Below are positions 5,306-6,147 of a stretch of 6,147 bases of DNA, piece by piece. The position numbers and the translations under genes were made by a program. A model generated the notes under the pieces. That model was not told the DNA's origin. It saw nothing but the letters and a program-made list of their open reading frames with translations, and made no database searches. How positions within the stretch are numbered: position 1 is the first letter of the stretch; each line of letters starts with the position of its first letter. Where the stretch lies: NCBI GenBank assembly GCA_012514595.1, contig JAAYZZ010000103.1:1-6147 (forward strand), read 5' to 3'. Source of the DNA: Elusimicrobiota bacterium. GTDB taxonomy: Bacteria > Omnitrophota > Gorgyraeia > Zapsychrales > Fredricksoniimonadaceae.

Positions 5306-6146
5306 AAAGCCGATCTTTGTTGTGCTCATCCCGCGCTTTGAGGATGTGGCCAATTCCTTTTATTCCGGCGAGGTGATGCGCGGGGCCAACTTCGCGGCGA
5401 GCCGGCTTGATGTGGACCTTCTCATTCACATGGTCGACCGCAAGGACCATTCGCATTGGCTCGAAGGGATCGTGGACCCCTTTCTCATCAGCGGGATCCT
5501 TTTTGCGGATATCGACCGCGACTGGGATGTGGTCGGCAAGGCCATCCGCGGCGGCGTTCCCGCCCTGGTCCTCAATAACACGTCCGATGATCCTTTCTCG
5601 ACGATCTCGATCGACAACAAAAGCGCCGCGATCCAGGCCGTCACCTATCTGGCGGGATTGGGGCACAAGAGGATCGGGACGATCGCGGGGGACCTCAATA
5701 CCCAGGCGGGGCAGGACCGTCTCGCCGGATATTACGAGGGCCTTGAGCGCGCAGGGCTTCCCAAGGACAAGACTCTGGTCAAGAAAGGTGGATTCTTGAG
5801 GACGCCGGCGCGCAGTGCGGCCGGGGCCCTCTTGTCCCTCAAGGCTGCCAAACGGCCCACCGCGATCTTCGCAGCGAGCGATGTCATGGCCTACGAGGCG
5901 ATCGATGTGGCCAAGGCCCTGAGGATTGCGGTGCCGGGAGATCTTTCCGTCGTGGGATTCGACAAGAACCTGGAGGCCGGGGAGGACGGGGTCAGGCTCA
6001 CGACCTTTGAGCAGCCGATCCTCGACATGGCCCGTCTGGGGATCGAGACGCTCTATCAGATGAGCCTGGGGCTGGCGAAACTTCCGGTCAAGATGACCCT
6101 GCAGGCGAAATTGGTCAAGGGCAAATCAACGGGCAAGGCCTCATGA
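5277..6146 (+). CDS. LacI/PurR-type ligand-binding domain protein lacking the HTH
   Basis: This 289-residue protein matches the periplasmic-binding-protein-like effector domain of LacI/GalR regulators. It begins almost directly with the first strand (KPIFVVLIPRFEDVANSFYS, 11-30). It then shows the usual SIDNKSAAIQAVTYLAGLGH (111-130), KRIGTIAGD (131-139), RLAGYYEGLERAGL (148-161), PTAIFAASDVMAYEAI (194-209), VPGDLSVVGFDKN (219-231) and LTTFEQPILDMARLG (241-255). The roughly 55-residue N-terminal helix-turn-helix and hinge of true LacI regulators are missing; only about ten basic residues precede the domain. There is no signal peptide or membrane anchor, so it is probably cytoplasmic. The start at 5277 is supported by the ribosome-binding site at 5261-5268. 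Extending upstream in frame (to about 5202) gives only an Arg-rich shadow of sigma region 4, not an HTH. The 29-bp overlap with the sigma gene suggests a sugar or nucleoside-like ligand sensor acting through a partner. Ligand and partner are unknown. Confidence 0.85.
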   Translation: MKKTATRQNRKPIFVVLIPRFEDVANSFYSGEVMRGANFAASRLDVDLLIHMVDRKDHSHWLEGIVDPFLISGILFADIDRDWDVVGKAIRGGVPALVLNNTSDDPFSTISIDNKSAAIQAVTYLAGLGHKRIGTIAGDLNTQAGQDRLAGYYEGLERAGLPKDKTLVKKGGFLRTPARSAAGALLSLKAAKRPTAIFAASDVMAYEAIDVAKALRIAVPGDLSVVGFDKNLEAGEDGVRLTTFEQPILDMARLGIETLYQMSLGLAKLPVKMTLQAKLVKGKSTGKAS

Positions 6147-6147
6147 A
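6143..6147 (+). CDS. Possible start of a further gene, cut off by the window end
   Basis: The stop codon of the LacI-like gene is part of ATGA (6143-6146), the common 4-bp stop/start overlap of coupled bacterial genes. Only the ATG and two further bases are visible, and no strong Shine-Dalgarno precedes it, so a real gene here is a guess from the overlap pattern alone. Confidence 0.25.

Noticed and set aside
4442..5353. A 303-codon open frame on the - strand, opposite the sigma gene
   Set aside because: It is the same kind of codon-bias shadow. The + strand frame has all sigma-70 regions intact.

Overview
The window is a gene-dense, co-oriented stretch of a G+C-rich bacterial chromosome, with every supported gene on the + strand. 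In order it holds a single-chain class II glycyl-tRNA synthetase (58-1371), pyruvate,phosphate dikinase (1521-4325), a short RpoD/RpoS-type sigma-70 factor (4451-5305), and a LacI-type ligand-binding domain protein with no DNA-binding domain (5277-6146). The last stop codon overlaps an ATG (ATGA), so another gene probably starts at the right edge. There is no sign of prophage, insertion sequence, CRISPR array, tRNA or rRNA. Taxonomy cannot be read reliably from the sequence. The alpha2-type GlyRS, the PPDK and the repeat-filled intergenic gaps would fit an uncultured lineage such as Omnitrophota or a relative, but this is a low-confidence impression.

Layout. Positions 1-57 hold a plausible extended -10 promoter so close to the GlyRS ATG that the transcript would be almost leaderless. 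The 149-base gap between GlyRS and PPDK is filled by a 78-bp inverted array of degenerate 7-bp units that begins inside the GlyRS stop region. It is followed by two small hairpins and a strong Shine-Dalgarno site for PPDK. The 125-base gap between PPDK and the sigma gene is filled by a second inverted array of 7-bp units with a different unit sequence. That array ends a few bases before a sigma start codon with no recognisable ribosome-binding site. The sigma and LacI-like genes overlap by 29 bp, and the second has its own Shine-Dalgarno site inside the first.

Biology. GlyRS charges tRNA-Gly. PPDK interconverts pyruvate and PEP using ATP, phosphate, AMP and pyrophosphate, which suggests a pyrophosphate-linked central metabolism. 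The sigma factor and the HTH-less LacI-like protein are probably translationally coupled and may form a regulatory pair, although nothing in the sequence proves they interact.

The most unusual signal is the pair of heptad inverted repeats. They have the same architecture (7-bp period, mirror-image phase about a central palindromic core, one gene-gene gap each) but different unit sequences. I do not recognise them as a described family.
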